DNA of 64,000 bases, from contig CAJJCA010000013.1 in the NCBI GenBank assembly GCA_905182575.1, forward strand, positions 82,919 to 146,918. Reading direction: 5' to 3'. A model generated the notes under the pieces. It worked only from the letters and a program-made list of their open reading frames with translations. It did no database searches and was not told the DNA's origin. Below, piece by piece: positions 19,929 through 29,929 of the stretch (the first letter of the stretch is position 1; every line of letters begins with the position of its first letter). The translations under genes and the position numbers were made by a program. The DNA comes from an uncultured Flavobacteriaceae bacterium (GTDB taxonomy: Bacteria; Bacteroidota; Bacteroidia; Flavobacteriales; Flavobacteriaceae).

Positions 19929-21630
19929 ATGAGAATCAAATTTTTATTTAAGAGCTTTGTATTTCTATCTCTCGTTGCGTTTTTCGTAAGCTGTGGGAAA
20001 AGTAATAATCAATCTCGCGGAACAGGCTGGGGAATCAATTCTAAAGACGGAGGATTCCAATACAACTTAGATTTTGAAAACCAAGAAACTGGACCAGGAT
20101 TGGTTTTTATAGAAGGTAGTACTTTTACAAAAGGACAAGTCCAAGATGATGTTATGCATGATTGGAATAACTCTCCTTCACAAGCAACATGTCATGTCTT
20201 TCTACATTGACCAAACTGAGGTTACTAACCTTATGTACATGGAATATTTGGATTGGTTAGAAACAGTATTCCCTCTTAATGAGCCTCGTTATATGCAGAT
20301 ATTTATAACGGAGCTCTTCCAGACACTTTAGTTTGGAGAAAAAGCTTAGGAAATACAGATATATTAACACAAATTACTTGCGGCATCCTGCCTATGCTGA
20401 ATACCCTGTGGTTGGGGTTAATTGGCTTCAAGCAGTTCAATTTGCAGAGTGGAGAACAAATCGTGTAAATGAATTTATTTTAGAACGCGAATCTTTTGTT
20501 CAAAAAAATATTAGATACGGAGAATCTCAGGGTGGTGTCGTTAACGCGAATAGCACCTTCAGCACAGACGCTTATTTAAAACGTCCCGAAACCGCCTATG
20601 GTGGATTGATGGCTTCTGATAGCCTAATGGGCAAAAGAGGAACCGTAAAAAAAGATACTGCTACTGTTAATGTATATGCAGGAGTTGACAAAGGAGTTTT
20701 ATTACCTTCTTATAGACTTCCAACAGAAACAGAATGGGAATATGCAGCATTGGCCCTTGGTAGGAGAAAGAGAATACAATACTTATCGAGGTAAAAAGAA
20801 ATATCCTTGGTCGGGAGAATACACAAGATCAAGTGATAAAAGAAGTGAAGGAGATCAATTAGCAAATTTCAAATTCGGAAAAGGAGATTACGGCGGAATC
20901 GCAGGATGGTCTGATGACGGTGGAGATATAACCGTTCAAGTTAAAACTAATATCAATGATTTTGGAGTTTATGACATGGCAGGAAACGTTGCAGAATGGG
21001 TTGCTGATGTTTACCGTCCAATAATCGATGATGAAGCAAATGACTTTAACTACTATAGAGGTAATATTTATTCAAAAAGCGCAATTGGAGAAGACGGAAA
21101 AGCTGTAATCGTTTCTCCAGACGAATTGGTGTACGATACACTTCCAAATGGAAAAATAATGTTAAAACGTCTTCCGGGTCAACTCGCTCAAATTCCAATT
21201 GATGAAGAAGAAACTTTCTTGAGACAAAATTTCACAGAGAGTGACAACAGAAATATTCGTGATGGTGATGTTGAATCAACAAGACTTTTTGCATCTGCTG
21301 GAGGTGATGACGAAAACAACCCAAACAAACGTCCAGAGAGCACTGTGATGTACAACGCCCCTAACCATCCAAAAGTAGAGTTGGATGAAGAGGGAAATAT
21401 CATCAGAAGAATTGACAAGTCTACAAACAGAACTTCACTAATAACAGACGAAGTAAGAGTTTATAAGGGGAGGCTCTTGGAAAGACAGAGCTTACTGGTT
21501 AGACCCTGCACAAAGAAGATATTTGCCACAATACATCGCAACTGATTATATAGGATTCAGATGCGCAATGTCTCGTTTAGGGCAAAAAAGCAATATAAAG
21601 AAGACCGCAAGACACAAGCGGGCCAAGTAA
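19929..21630 (+). CDS. gldJ: Gliding-motility lipoprotein GldJ, five frame breaks
   Basis: Lipoprotein of the gliding/type IX machinery with a formylglycine-generating-enzyme-like (FGE-sulfatase) fold. It starts MRIKFLFKSFVFLSLVAFF with the lipobox cysteine in FVSCGKS. Motifs across the pieces: FIEGSTFTKGQV, SFYIDQTEVTN, YPVVGVNWLQAVQFAEWRTN, YRLPTETEWEYAALA, NDFGVYDMAGNVAEWVADVY, GGSWKDRAYWLDPAQRRYL, and finally IGFRCAMSR. Frames break near 20184, 20292 (a TA duplication), 20370, 20765 and 21468, all restored by one- or two-base changes. About 565 residues when repaired. A strong terminator follows the stop. Confidence 0.9.
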
Positions 21631-21641
21631 TAATCGTTCAT

Positions 21642-21670
21642 AAAGGCATCCTCTGAGATGCCTTTTTTTT
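21642..21670 (+). terminator. Rho-independent terminator after gldJ
   Basis: Stem AAAGGCATC / GATGCCTTT with a short loop, followed by a run of T. It begins 12 bp after the gldJ stop and just before murF, so gldJ and murF are probably separate transcripts. Confidence 0.85.
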
Positions 21671-21674
21671 TGAT

Positions 21675-22959
21675 ATGATGCTACATGAAATTCATAAATA
21701 CTTTCTAGCCTCTTCGGGAGTTGTAACTGACACTCGTAAGATAAAAGACAATTGTTTGTTTGTCGCCCTAAAAGGCGAAAACTTCGATGGAAATTTATTT
21801 GCAAAAGAAGCCATTCAAAAAGGAGCAATTTTTGCTCTGGTTGATGATCCAGTTATTGCAAGGGAAAATAACCAAATGATTTGTGTGGAAGACACCTTAA
21901 AAACACTCCAAGAATTATCTAGATTTCACAGGAAATCCCTAAAAGCAAAAATCATTGCACTTACTGGAAGTAACGGTAAAACCACCACCAAGGAAATTCT
22001 GAAAAGTATTCTAAGTCAAAAATACAAAACCCAAGCTACTGTTGGAAACTTAAACAATCACATAGGGGTTCCCTTAACCCTATTAAGCTTTAATGCAAAC
22101 ACCGAAATTGGGATTGTTGAAATGGGAGCAAATCATGGAGGAGAAATAAAGGAGCTTTGTGAAATCGCTTTGCCCGATTATGGTCTAATTACTAATTTTG
22201 GGAAAGCACACCTAGAAGGTTTTGGAAGCTTAGAAGGAGTTGTAAAAGCTAAAACAGAGCTCTTTGAACACCTCGTTAACAAAGAAGGAGCGCTCTTTAT
22301 AAATGAGGATGATCCCATTCAAAAGGAATGGAAAACAAAAAGTAAATACTATTCTTTTGGAGAAGATCTGAATGCAACTTGTGTGATTGAATATTTAACA
22401 AAAAGTGGGAATCCATTAAAAATAAAATTTCAAGGTGAAATAATTACATACTAACCTAAATGGCTTTTATAATTTCACTAATATCGGAGCGGCAATTGCC
22501 ATTGGAAAGTATTTTAAAGTTTCTAACGAAAGTATAAATCTTGGAATCTACGTCTATTCACCATCTAATAATCGTTCGGAAACTATTACTCAAGGGACAA
22601 ATAGAATCACATTAGACGCCTACAATGCAAATCCCACAAGCATGGAAGTATCTATAAAAGCTTTCGCTTTAAACAAAAATAAGAGTGGCGTTGTCATCCT
22701 AGGCGATATGTTTGAACTTGGAGCCTACACCGATGAGGAACATCAAAAAACAGTAATGCTTTTAGAGGAGACAAATTTGGAGGAAATTCTAATTGTCGGG
22801 GAAGCCTTTTTTAAGACTTCAAGCAGTGACTCAAGAATACAGAAGTTTAAAAAAACAACTTTTTTACATCAAATTAAAAAGAAATCTTTAAAAAACAAAA
22901 ACATCCTTCTCAAAGGTTCAAGAGGAATGGCTTTGGAGAAGTTACTTGAGTTGCTGTAA
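21675..22959 (+). CDS. murF: UDP-N-acetylmuramoyl-tripeptide--D-alanyl-D-alanine ligase, one frame break
   Basis: Adds D-Ala-D-Ala to UDP-MurNAc-tripeptide in the cytoplasm. The N-terminal part reads ASSGVVTDTRKIKDNCLFVALKG, the MurF/MurE uridine-binding signature. The ATP loop TGSNGKTTTK is at about residues 96-105, with VEMGANHGGEI after it. The frame stops at 22454 (EIITY); the other frame picks up at TNLNGFYNFTNIGAAIAIG and runs through TLDAYNANPTSMEVSIKAF (MurF hallmark DAYNANP) and ILGDMFELGAY to the stop at 22959. About 428 residues, normal. The start could be 21675 or the second ATG at 21678. Confidence 0.93.
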
Positions 22960-22962
22960 AAC

Positions 22963-24865
22963 TTATTCTAATCCAGCACCTTTAATAATCTCTTGAACAA
23001 TCTCAGGATTTAATAACGTAGAAGTATCGCCTAAACTTGATACATCTTTACTTGCTACTTTTCTTAAAATACGACGCATTATTTTTCCAGATCTTGTTTT
23101 GGGAAGACCAGGAGAAAAATTGTATTGTTCGGGTTTTGCAATAGGACCGATTATCTTTCTCACCATGGCTTTAATTTCACTTTCCATCTCAGCATTAGAT
23201 TTTGTCGAAGAATTGCAAATTGCATAAGCGTAAATTCCTTGCCCTTTTATCGGATGGGGAAATCCTACTACTGCGGACTCGACAACTTCGGGGTGTTCAT
23301 TTATCGCATTTTCCACTTCTGCAGTACCCATTCTATGACCAGAAACATTGATCACATCATCAACTCTACCTAATATTCTTAAATAACCATCATGATCTCG
23401 TTTTACACCATCACCAGTAAAATACATTCCTTTATATGTAGAAAAATAGGTCTCTTTACAACGGTTGTGGTCCCCATAGGTTGTTCTTATTATTGAAGGC
23501 CATGGGAATCTTATACACAGATTTCCTTCCACATTGTTCCCTAAAAGCTCATTTCCTTCAGCATCGACAATTACTGGCTGAACTCCAGGTAAAGGTAATG
23601 AGGCGTGCGCCGGTTTATTTGGAGTAATTCCTGCCAGTGGTGAGATCATTATTCCACCCGTTTCGGTTTGCCACCACGTATCTACTAATGGACATCTTCC
23701 TTTTCCAATATTTTCGTGATACCAGTGCCAAGCTTCCTCATTTATCGGCTCCCCTACTGAACCAATTACCTTAAGTGAATCTAAATTGTATTTTTCTATT
23801 GGCTCAAGACCGAAGACTTGAAGGGCGCGAATGGCAGTAGGTGCGGTATAAAATTGATTGACTTTATATTTATCAATAATCTCCCAAAAACGTCCAGGAT
23901 TAGGGTAGGTAGGAACGCCTTCAAACATTAAAGTAGTTGCACCAGCCAAAAGTGGTCCGTAAACAATATAAGAATGTCCAGTAATCCAACCAACATCGGC
24001 TGTACACCAATAAACATCTGATTCTTCATGCTGAAAAACATTTATAAAAGAATAATAAGTATAAACCATATAACCTGCAATTGAATGAACAACGCCTTTG
24101 GGCTGTCCGGTTGAACCAGAGGTGTAAAGAATAAACAACATGTCTTCGGCATCCATTTCTTCAGCCTCATTATCAGAAGACTGTCCAGCAATTGAATCAC
24201 TCCACCAGATGTCTCGCCCTGTTTTCATATCAACAGACTCCCCCGTTCTCTTAAGAACGATAACTTTTTCAATGGTCGTTGTTTTTTCCAAAGCCTCGTC
24301 AACAACTGCCTTCACAGGAATCTGTTTACTCCCTCGGAAATTTCCCATCAGAAGTAAGCACCATTTTCGCTTGACAATCATTGATTCTGTCTGCCAATGC
24401 CGAAGATGAAAATCCAGCAAAAACTACAGAATGTACTGCTCCGATTCTGGCACAGGCCAACATGGCAATAGCGGCTTCAGGAACCATCGGCATGTAAATA
24501 ATTACACGATCTCCTTTTCGTACACCATTTGCACGCATCGCATTCGCAAACTTACAAGTAGCTTCAAAAAGCTCAGCATAAGTAAGACTCACAGAATCAG
24601 AATTCGGGTCGTTTGGCTCCCACAATATGGCTGTTTTATCAGCATGCGTTGGGAGTAGTCTCTCAAAAATATTTTCTGTTAAGTTTAATTTCGAATCTTT
24701 GAACCACTCCATTTTAGGTTCTTCAAAATTCCAATCTAATACTTTGCTCCATGGTTTTCTCCAACGAAAATCTTCAGCAATTTCTCCCCAAAAAGCCTCA
24801 GGATTGGAAATGCTATTTTCGTATTTTGCTGTATACTCGAAAAGACTTGATATTTTATGATTCAT
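22963..24865 (-). CDS. acs: Acetyl-CoA synthetase, one frame break
   Basis: AMP-forming acetate:CoA ligase, about 634 residues. The N-terminal part (MNHKISSLFEYTAKYENSIS, then RWRKPWSKVLDWNFEEPKMEWF) runs to DGKFPRE; a single extra T near 24340 breaks the frame, and the other frame continues FRGSKQIPVKAVVDEA. Motifs: YTSGSTGQPKG (AMP binding), DTWWQTETGG, YFTGDGVKRDHDGYLRILGR and the acetylatable lysine region KTRSGKIMRR. It converges with murF, with only 3 bp between the stops. Upstream on the minus strand TTTG and TATTTTTA stand about 20 bp apart, a plausible promoter. Confidence 0.94.
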
Positions 24866-24933
24866 ATTCTAGTTTATAAAACCTAAAAATAGGTCATAAA
24901 ATCATTTAACACAAACTTTAAATTTAGAGGGTT

Positions 24934-25008
24934 ATGGACGAAAATAAGATTTACCCAAAAAAAAGGTTATTTAATTCATTAATAAAAGTTTTTGAAAAAA
25001 CTATATGA
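24934..25008 (+). CDS. Possible 24-residue peptide
   Basis: A short frame MDENKIYPKKRLFNSLIKVF ending in EKTI. It lies upstream of the 70-residue membrane protein gene. Nothing beyond an ATG and reasonable codons supports it; it could equally be a decayed gene start or chance. Confidence 0.15.
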   Translation: MDENKIYPKKRLFNSLIKVFEKTI

Positions 25009-25061
25009 TTATATGTTAAAAAAAATTATTTTTACTTATACATTAATTAAATATATGTAAA

Positions 25062-25274
25062 ATGGGAGATGCACTAGTAGTATTAATTTTTCTAGCGGTT
25101 TTATTTGGAGGAGTATACTGGTACGCTAGTTACTCAACTCGCTCTGGCGGAATATTAGATGAAAACAATAATTTCATACCTGATTCTTGGGAAAAAAATT
25201 TCTCGTGGTTCTTTTCTGGAAAAGCATTAATAATTAAATCAGGTATTAAATCGGTTTTGTACTTGCTAAAGTGA
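25062..25274 (+). CDS. Small single-span membrane protein, function unknown
   Basis: 70 residues. Residues 4-20 (ALVVLIFLAVLFGGVYW) form a membrane helix. The remainder includes RSGGILDENNNFIPDSWEKNFSWFF, an acidic patch resembling the calcium-loop phrase D.N.NFIPD found in some Bacteroidota proteins. I do not recognise a named family. It precedes the tRNA-Val locus and is followed by about 80 bp without signal before a hairpin. The ATG at 25062 is the only sensible start. Confidence 0.55.
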   Translation: MGDALVVLIFLAVLFGGVYWYASYSTRSGGILDENNNFIPDSWEKNFSWFFSGKALIIKSGIKSVLYLLK

Positions 25275-25357
25275 TCGGTTAGGTCCTAACTGACTTCTAA
25301 AAGCTTTAGATAAGCTGTTTTCATTTAAAGAATAACAGCACAAATACTCTATAAAAC

Positions 25358-25380
25358 AAAGCCTCCATTAGGAGGCTTTT
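25358..25380 (-). terminator. Terminator downstream of tRNA-Val
   Basis: Hairpin AAAGCCTCC / GGAGGCTTT with loop ATTA, flanked by T-rich sequence on either strand. It starts immediately 3' of the minus-strand tRNA. It could also serve the plus-strand small membrane protein gene. Confidence 0.75.
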
Positions 25381-25381
25381 G

Positions 25382-25456
25382 TGGGTGTTAAGGGATTCGA
25401 ACCCATGACCTCTACCCTGTCAAGGTAGCGCTCTAAACCAACTGAGCTAAACACCC
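25382..25456 (-). tRNA. tRNA-Val (anticodon GAC)
   Basis: Minus-strand cloverleaf. The acceptor arm GGGTGTT pairs with AACACCC, followed by discriminator A. The D-arm has AGCTCAGTTGGTTTAGAGC, the anticodon stem CTACC/GGTAG encloses the loop TTGACAG, and the T-arm has GGTTCGAATCC. The loop gives anticodon GAC, reading valine GUC codons. CCA is not encoded. It marks the left edge of the accessory block, a common position for integrated DNA, although no integrase is seen. Confidence 0.93.
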
Positions 25457-25588
25457 ATATGATTTAAAGCCATTATTACTTTTAAATTTGTGTTTTTATC
25501 GATATAATCCTTTTTATGCATTCAAATATATTACTTCTTACTCAATTCATACCTCAATTAATAATATTTTGAAGTGTTAATTCTAATG

Positions 25589-25670
25589 ACTTATTTAAGA
25601 GGATTAGAAATCCCAGAACTTACTCAAGATGATATGCCTGTGGTTTAAAAGAAAACGCCACTAAAGTTAA
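25589..25670 (+). repeat. Dispersed repeat, copy 1
   Basis: 60-bp core that translates on the plus strand as TYLRGLEIPELTQDDMPVV plus a stop. The similarity continues past the stop (AAAAGAAAACGCC, then TTAATTAGTGACC, compared with copy 3). It lies between the tRNA and the repeat-rich secreted protein gene. The 130 bp to its left and the sequence to about 25700 show no gene. Confidence 0.7.
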
Positions 25671-25706
25671 TTAGTGACCTTAGAATTTAGTGAAGATAAT
25701 TGTAGT

Positions 25707-25851
25707 TTATAAGGTTCCTTTTTTAGAACCGTAATAAAATAATCCTAGGGTTATTAATCCCATAATTATTACAGATAACGTTGCAGTTGGTTGTCCTAAA
25801 AAAACACTAATCAAAATCTGGTAAAGCTAAAATAGTGAGATATAAAAGCAT
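25707..25851 (-). CDS. Possible small membrane peptide with one frame break
   Basis: Read on the minus strand, the codons give MLLYLTILALPDF and, after a one-base shift near 25815, LISVFLGQPTATLSVIIMG then LITLGLFYYGSKKGTL and a stop. The hydrophobic pattern and clean stop suggest a real or recently lost gene of about 48 residues directly downstream of the repeat protein. I know no family for it. Confidence 0.35.
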
Positions 25852-25878
25852 AAGGGTTAAAAAAACTAATCCATATTC

Positions 25879-27514
25879 CTAATTTGTTGAATAGCCTATT
25901 TTAATTCCGTGTATATACATATTCCCAGTATTAGTATCTCCATAAGTAGAAGGTTGATACCCATAACGAGAGAAGTTTATAATTAATAAGTTATCGTCTG
26001 ATGAATTACTGTTATAATCTCCAACTGTTTGAGTAAAAGTATGTTTATATAAAGTCCAAGCCGCAGAAGGAGTTAGGTCAAATCCAGCTACAGGATATGT
26101 TATGTTTAGATCCCCTGTACCATACTTTCTTGCTCCTGTTTTAAAATAGATGTCTCCATCTGCTGCAGAACAGCTCCAATAAAAAGTTATTGAAACATTT
26201 CCTTTATTCCAATTTGAGGGCATCATCAAAGGAATCAAAACTCCGCCCTGTGTTGTACCTGTTCCCTCAGGAAAAGGGATAAGATTTATATATAGCCGGG
26301 AGGATATGTAACCGAAGCGTTAGTAGTCACTTCGTGAGGATGTATTAAAATTTCATTGGTATAGCTTGTTCCAGTAATTCCTGTTAACCCTGAGCCATCT
26401 CCAACAAAAGCTGTTGCAGAAATTGTTCCTGAGGTTTGAACTAAAGTAACGTTAGAATTACCTAACTGAATGGTATTACTTAGAAACTATTGCACCGTAT
26501 CCAATAGCAGTTGCGTTTGTAAGGTTATTTGAAGCTACGTCTGCACCATTTCCAATAGCAGTATTATTACTCCCTGTTGTGTTTGAGGATAAGGTATTTG
26601 AACCAATAGCAGTATTATTACCCCCTGTGGTGTTTGAGTGTAAACTATTTACACCAACAGCAACATTGCCAGAACCTGTGGTGTTATTAAATAAACCTTG
26701 GTCTCCAAAAGCAGAGTTAGAATCCCCAGTGGTATTTGATAATAATGCATTTTTTCCAGTAGCAGTATTAAGACCCCCTGTAGTGTTTGAGAATAAAGCC
26801 CTGAAATCCATTAGCAGTATTATAATTTCCTGTAGTGTTGGCAAATAAAGCCTTGAAGCCACTAGCAGTATTACGTATTGCTGTAGTGTTTGAGTTTAAA
26901 GCCATACCACCAATAGCAGTATTATCGTGTCCAGTTGTGTTTGAGTATAAAGCCTCACCTCCAATAGCGATATTATTATCTCCTGTAGTGTTTGAGTATA
27001 AAGCGTTTGAACCAATAGCAGTATTACTAGCCCCTGTAGTGTTTGCAGCTAAAGCATTCCTTCCAATAGCAACTGAATTTGTTGCAGAAACAACCCCACC
27101 TATTGCAATGGTGTTATTAGCGTCTAAAAGGTTTACATTTTTTGCATAAAGAGCAACAGGTACAGCCTCAATTTGCTGTGTTCCCATATTAACATATCCA
27201 CTCCCTATGTTTACTTCTGATTTTAAATATATCGCAGATGTACTCCAATCGATGTTTGCAAAAGTTCCACTTGCAGTTCCCCCGTTACCAAGCTTAATGT
27301 TTATTAGACCCGATGAGGTAGTTGTTGTTGTATGCGTTTCTGAATAAACAGCACCTGAATTAGCATTGGTATAAATAACACTTAATTTAACACCAATCGA
27401 CTGAGAGGATATAACAGTACCGCTAGAATTAGAAACTATCGCTTGATAATTAATATTGTTCTGCCCAAAAGAAATCATTGGAACTATCAATAAAAGAAGT
27501 AGTAGCTTTTTCAT
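25879..27514 (-). CDS. Secreted repeat protein with YadA-head-like 17-residue repeats, three frame breaks
   Basis: About 545 residues when repaired. Signal peptide MKKLLLLLLIVPMISFGQ is followed by a domain INYQAIVSNSSGTVISSQSI common at the start of Bacteroidota surface proteins. Next come about ten 17-residue repeats of the form NTTGxxNTAIGxxALxS (26530-27060), which resemble the left-handed beta-roll units of YadA-type adhesin heads and phage fibres. A non-repetitive C-terminal domain (TFYWSCSAADGDIYFKTGA to GIKIGYSTN) resembles jelly-roll folds. Frames break near 26800 (extra G), 26480 and 26300. No T9SS sorting domain is seen at the end. Adhesion or a fibre role is inferred from the repeats only. 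Confidence 0.75.
26530..27060 (-). repeat. Tandem 51-bp coding repeats (about 10 units)
   Basis: Unit length is 51 bp, measured from one GTGTTTGAG to the next on the plus strand. Each unit encodes a 17-residue NTTG..NTAIG repeat of the secreted protein. Copies are imperfect. Such arrays can change copy number by recombination, and they also produce long meaningless open frames on the opposite strand. Confidence 0.85.
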
Positions 27515-27552
27515 AGTGTTAATTTTTTATTATATATAAAAGTAGTTATAAT

Positions 27553-27774
27553 CTAATCAATAAATAAAGGCAAGTCTTCTCTTACTTCATTAGTATCTTG
27601 TTTCATTCTTGGTAAAGTATATTGTAAGGCTATTTGAAGCATCTTAATCCTCTGATTAGCGTCTAGCTCATTTACATTAAAGAAGCTATTAAATCGTCTA
27701 TAAACATTAGTTTAACCTATTTTAAGAGGACTAGAAATCCCTGAACTTACTAAAGAGGATATTCAGAGTGTTAA
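27553..27774. repeat. Dispersed repeat, copy 2 (long form)
   Basis: Two joined parts. The right 60 bp (27715-27774) matches the LRGLEIPELT core with one extra T. The left 160 bp reads on the minus strand as RRFNSFFNVNELDANQRIKM then LQIALQYTLPRMKQDTNEVR to a TAG. The same left part occurs in copy 4. It looks like the tail of a lost gene on the minus strand fused to the plus-strand core. It fills the gap between the repeat protein and the next small gene. Confidence 0.7.
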
Positions 27775-27776
27775 AT

Positions 27777-28127
27777 TTACTCCTTTTTAAACCAAAGCAT
27801 TATCCTGTTGTTATTTGATAATGTCATACTTGTAATGCCAAAATTATTCGCTCGATTACTGCTATTTAAAGGAAAACTACCGTTAATATCAAGTTCTATT
27901 CCTGATGTTACTTTTTCAAGAACAAAACCATTACTCTGATATTCATTTATAAGACTTACTATTGATGGGTTTTTAATTTTTTTTCTTTCTATTTCTTCAC
28001 TTCCCACATCAATCATTATAACGAGCTCTTTTGAAGTTTGACTTACAATATCAACAATTACCCATTCTTGAGAATTTACATTTGATAAAGAAAGAATGAA
28101 ACAAAAGGCAAGAAAAACTTTTTTCAT
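27777..28127 (-). CDS. Small secreted protein, function unknown
   Basis: 116 residues with a signal peptide (MKKVFLAFCFILSLSNVNSQ). The mature part has EWVIVDIVSQTSKELVIMID and a C-terminal TSMTLSNNNRIMLWFKKE. I recognise no family; the ending recalls proteins whose last strand is IMLWFKK in flavobacterial hypothetical proteins. Its stop abuts dispersed repeat copy 2 and copy 3 lies upstream, so it sits as a single gene between repeats. Confidence 0.6.
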   Translation of the reverse strand: MKKVFLAFCFILSLSNVNSQEWVIVDIVSQTSKELVIMIDVGSEEIERKKIKNPSIVSLINEYQSNGFVLEKVTSGIELDINGSFPLNSSNRANNFGITSMTLSNNNRIMLWFKKE

Positions 28128-28358
28128 TGGGTCATTTTTAGATATTAAATATAAAGAATAATTTATACTAGCCTTAATCAGCTACTCTAGCTGTAAATAA
28201 TCATCCCATATATATTTCACTTCACTCTACATACAAGCACTTTTTCACCTTCGTCACACTGGATTACTAAAGTAATCCTGAAGCTATGGACTCTCCGTGT
28301 TTAACTTCGTAGTTTGACTATTAATCCAAACTCTATTCAATTAATGATTCTCCACCTA
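28128..28358. other. Gene-free stretch with an 18-bp inverted repeat
   Basis: 230 bp between the small secreted gene and repeat copy 3. It contains the perfect palindrome-like hairpin GGATTACTAAAGTAATCC at 28261-28278 (8-bp arms, 2-bp loop). There is no T run next to it, so it is not a typical terminator. No convincing open frame is present. Confidence 0.5.
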
Positions 28359-28480
28359 ACATACTTAAGGGGACTAGAAATATCAGAACTAACTCAAGAG
28401 GATATGCCTATGGTTTAAAATAAAAAACCCCGCAACTAACTAGTGACGTTGTAATTAAATGATGTCAGTTTGGATTATTT
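28359..28480 (+). repeat. Dispersed repeat, copy 3
   Basis: 60-bp core (28359-28418) translating TYLRGLEISELTQEDMPMV plus a stop. The following sequence (ACCCCGCAACTAACTAGTGACG and on) is similar to that after copy 1. The 120 bp from there to the lipoprotein gene are AT-rich with no gene. Confidence 0.7.
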
Positions 28481-28597
28481 ATTTTCTAACGCATCAATTC
28501 TTTTAATCAAAGTTTATAGCTTCTTTTTTTAATAAACAAAAAAATATAATCAATAATTAACAATTAAATTTTAATAAAATGATTACGTTGGTTTTTA

Positions 28598-29836
28598 TTA
28601 ATTTCTTTTTTTAAGTGAAATTTTTTCCTCAACAGCTTCCCCTTTTTCATTTGTGTGAGAATTACTTAATTTCATCTCTTCTCGGGTTAAAACGTCTATT
28701 GTGTAAGTACTTGAAGCATAGTCCAAAGAATCCATATTATCCTCAGTTCCAAAAATTATAGCATTTTGTTTACTGTCTTTCCATTTCCATCCTTCAACAT
28801 CGGTATCAATTGGTCCATTCAATCCAATCCATGTTACTGAATATGTTCCAAAATTAGATATGTTGACAATTATCGAAGTAGCTGCTACACAACCTTCTCT
28901 TAAAACTTCATCAAATGTATAAGATCCATCATCATTTAAAGTTCGAATTTCATCCATACAGACTTGTTCAAAAATTGTTAATTTCATGTCGGTTGCAGTA
29001 TAGCTAACAAGATCCCATTCTCCAATAGCCATAGCGTGATTACTTACTGCAGTTGCTGTTTTCGCCTCTTCTACTGGTTTATCTTTAACCGAACTTACAC
29101 TTCCAGGCAAACTTGCCTCACAGTACTCTAGAGCTGCCGGTAAAGTTAATACCACGTCAAAAGTTGCTGACAATTCATCATCATTATCTTTAATAACTAC
29201 AATATTAGTCAGTACTGCAATTGTAATGTCAGAATCACCTGCATCAAACATCAAATCTACACTAATAACCTTCCCTTCGGTATTTTCCTTCATTGCATAA
29301 GGACCAAACACCGTCTTTGTCTCTTGTTCAGCATCTAAGATTGACATAAAGTATTTGGTTTCTGTAAACTCAATATACTTAAAAGAACAGCCATTTCTTG
29401 TTGATGATTTAGAAGAAGAAGCACCTCCAATATCCCACTTACCATAAATAGTTTTTTTTGCTTGTGCAGTAGACATATCAGCGACACTTCCAGTTGCATC
29501 TAACGCTACGGTTGCACTATAATCAACTTTGGAAAGTTCATCATTAAGAGCTTCTAATTGTTTTTGTAGATCCCCAAAGTTAGTATCTGCAGTTGCTAAT
29601 GAGGCTGTTGCAATGTTAACAGCATCTTGAGCCGTCTTAAGTTCTGTTGACAACGTTGAATTTGAAGAATTCAAGGTGTTTATTGTTCCTTGAAGCGTTG
29701 TTATTGTTGCTTCTAATTTAGTTAACTGAGCTTGCAGATCCTTAGTAGTAGAATCATCCGGCTCACAAGCGGCAAATAAAAATATAGCTAAAAAAGTAAT
29801 TATTGATTTTATTTTCAATTTTTTAATGTATTTCAT
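28598..29836 (-). CDS. Lipoprotein with N-terminal coiled coil and lipocalin-like domains
   Basis: 412 residues. Signal sequence and lipobox are in IITFLAIFLFAACEPDD, so the mature protein is lipid-anchored. Residues about 32-100 form a heptad coiled coil (LQAQLTKLEATITTLQGTIN, LSTELKTAQDAV, LQKQLEALNDELSK). Two beta-rich segments follow, starting GKWDIGG and IGEWDLVSYTATD, like duplicated lipocalin-like (DUF) modules of Bacteroidota lipoproteins. Ligand unknown. It is flanked by repeat copies 3 and 4. The frame is intact and uses neighbour-like codons. Confidence 0.7.
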   Translation of the reverse strand: MKYIKKLKIKSIITFLAIFLFAACEPDDSTTKDLQAQLTKLEATITTLQGTINTLNSSNSTLSTELKTAQDAVNIATASLATADTNFGDLQKQLEALNDELSKVDYSATVALDATGSVADMSTAQAKKTIYGKWDIGGASSSKSSTRNGCSFKYIEFTETKYFMSILDAEQETKTVFGPYAMKENTEGKVISVDLMFDAGDSDITIAVLTNIVVIKDNDDELSATFDVVLTLPAALEYCEASLPGSVSSVKDKPVEEAKTATAVSNHAMAIGEWDLVSYTATDMKLTIFEQVCMDEIRTLNDDGSYTFDEVLREGCVAATSIIVNISNFGTYSVTWIGLNGPIDTDVEGWKWKDSKQNAIIFGTEDNMDSLDYASSTYTIDVLTREEMKLSNSHTNEKGEAVEEKISLKKRN

Positions 29837-29929
29837 AATAATAAATTTATTTAGCTATACTCTATATAGGCAAAAAGTTAAACAAAATAGAAATTAAACC
29901 AATTAAATTATTGAAAGAAATTAATAAAA

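Noticed and set aside
26530..27060. Possible CRISPR array in the tandem repeat region
   Set aside because: Units are contiguous 51-bp coding repeats with gradual divergence; there are no unique spacers, no conserved direct repeat of 25-40 bp and no cas genes.
26579..27149. Long plus-strand open frames with repeats such as VVFEYKAFEPIAVLL
   Set aside because: They are exact antisense shadows of the 51-bp repeats of the secreted protein, whose minus-strand reading has a signal peptide and recognisable repeat units.
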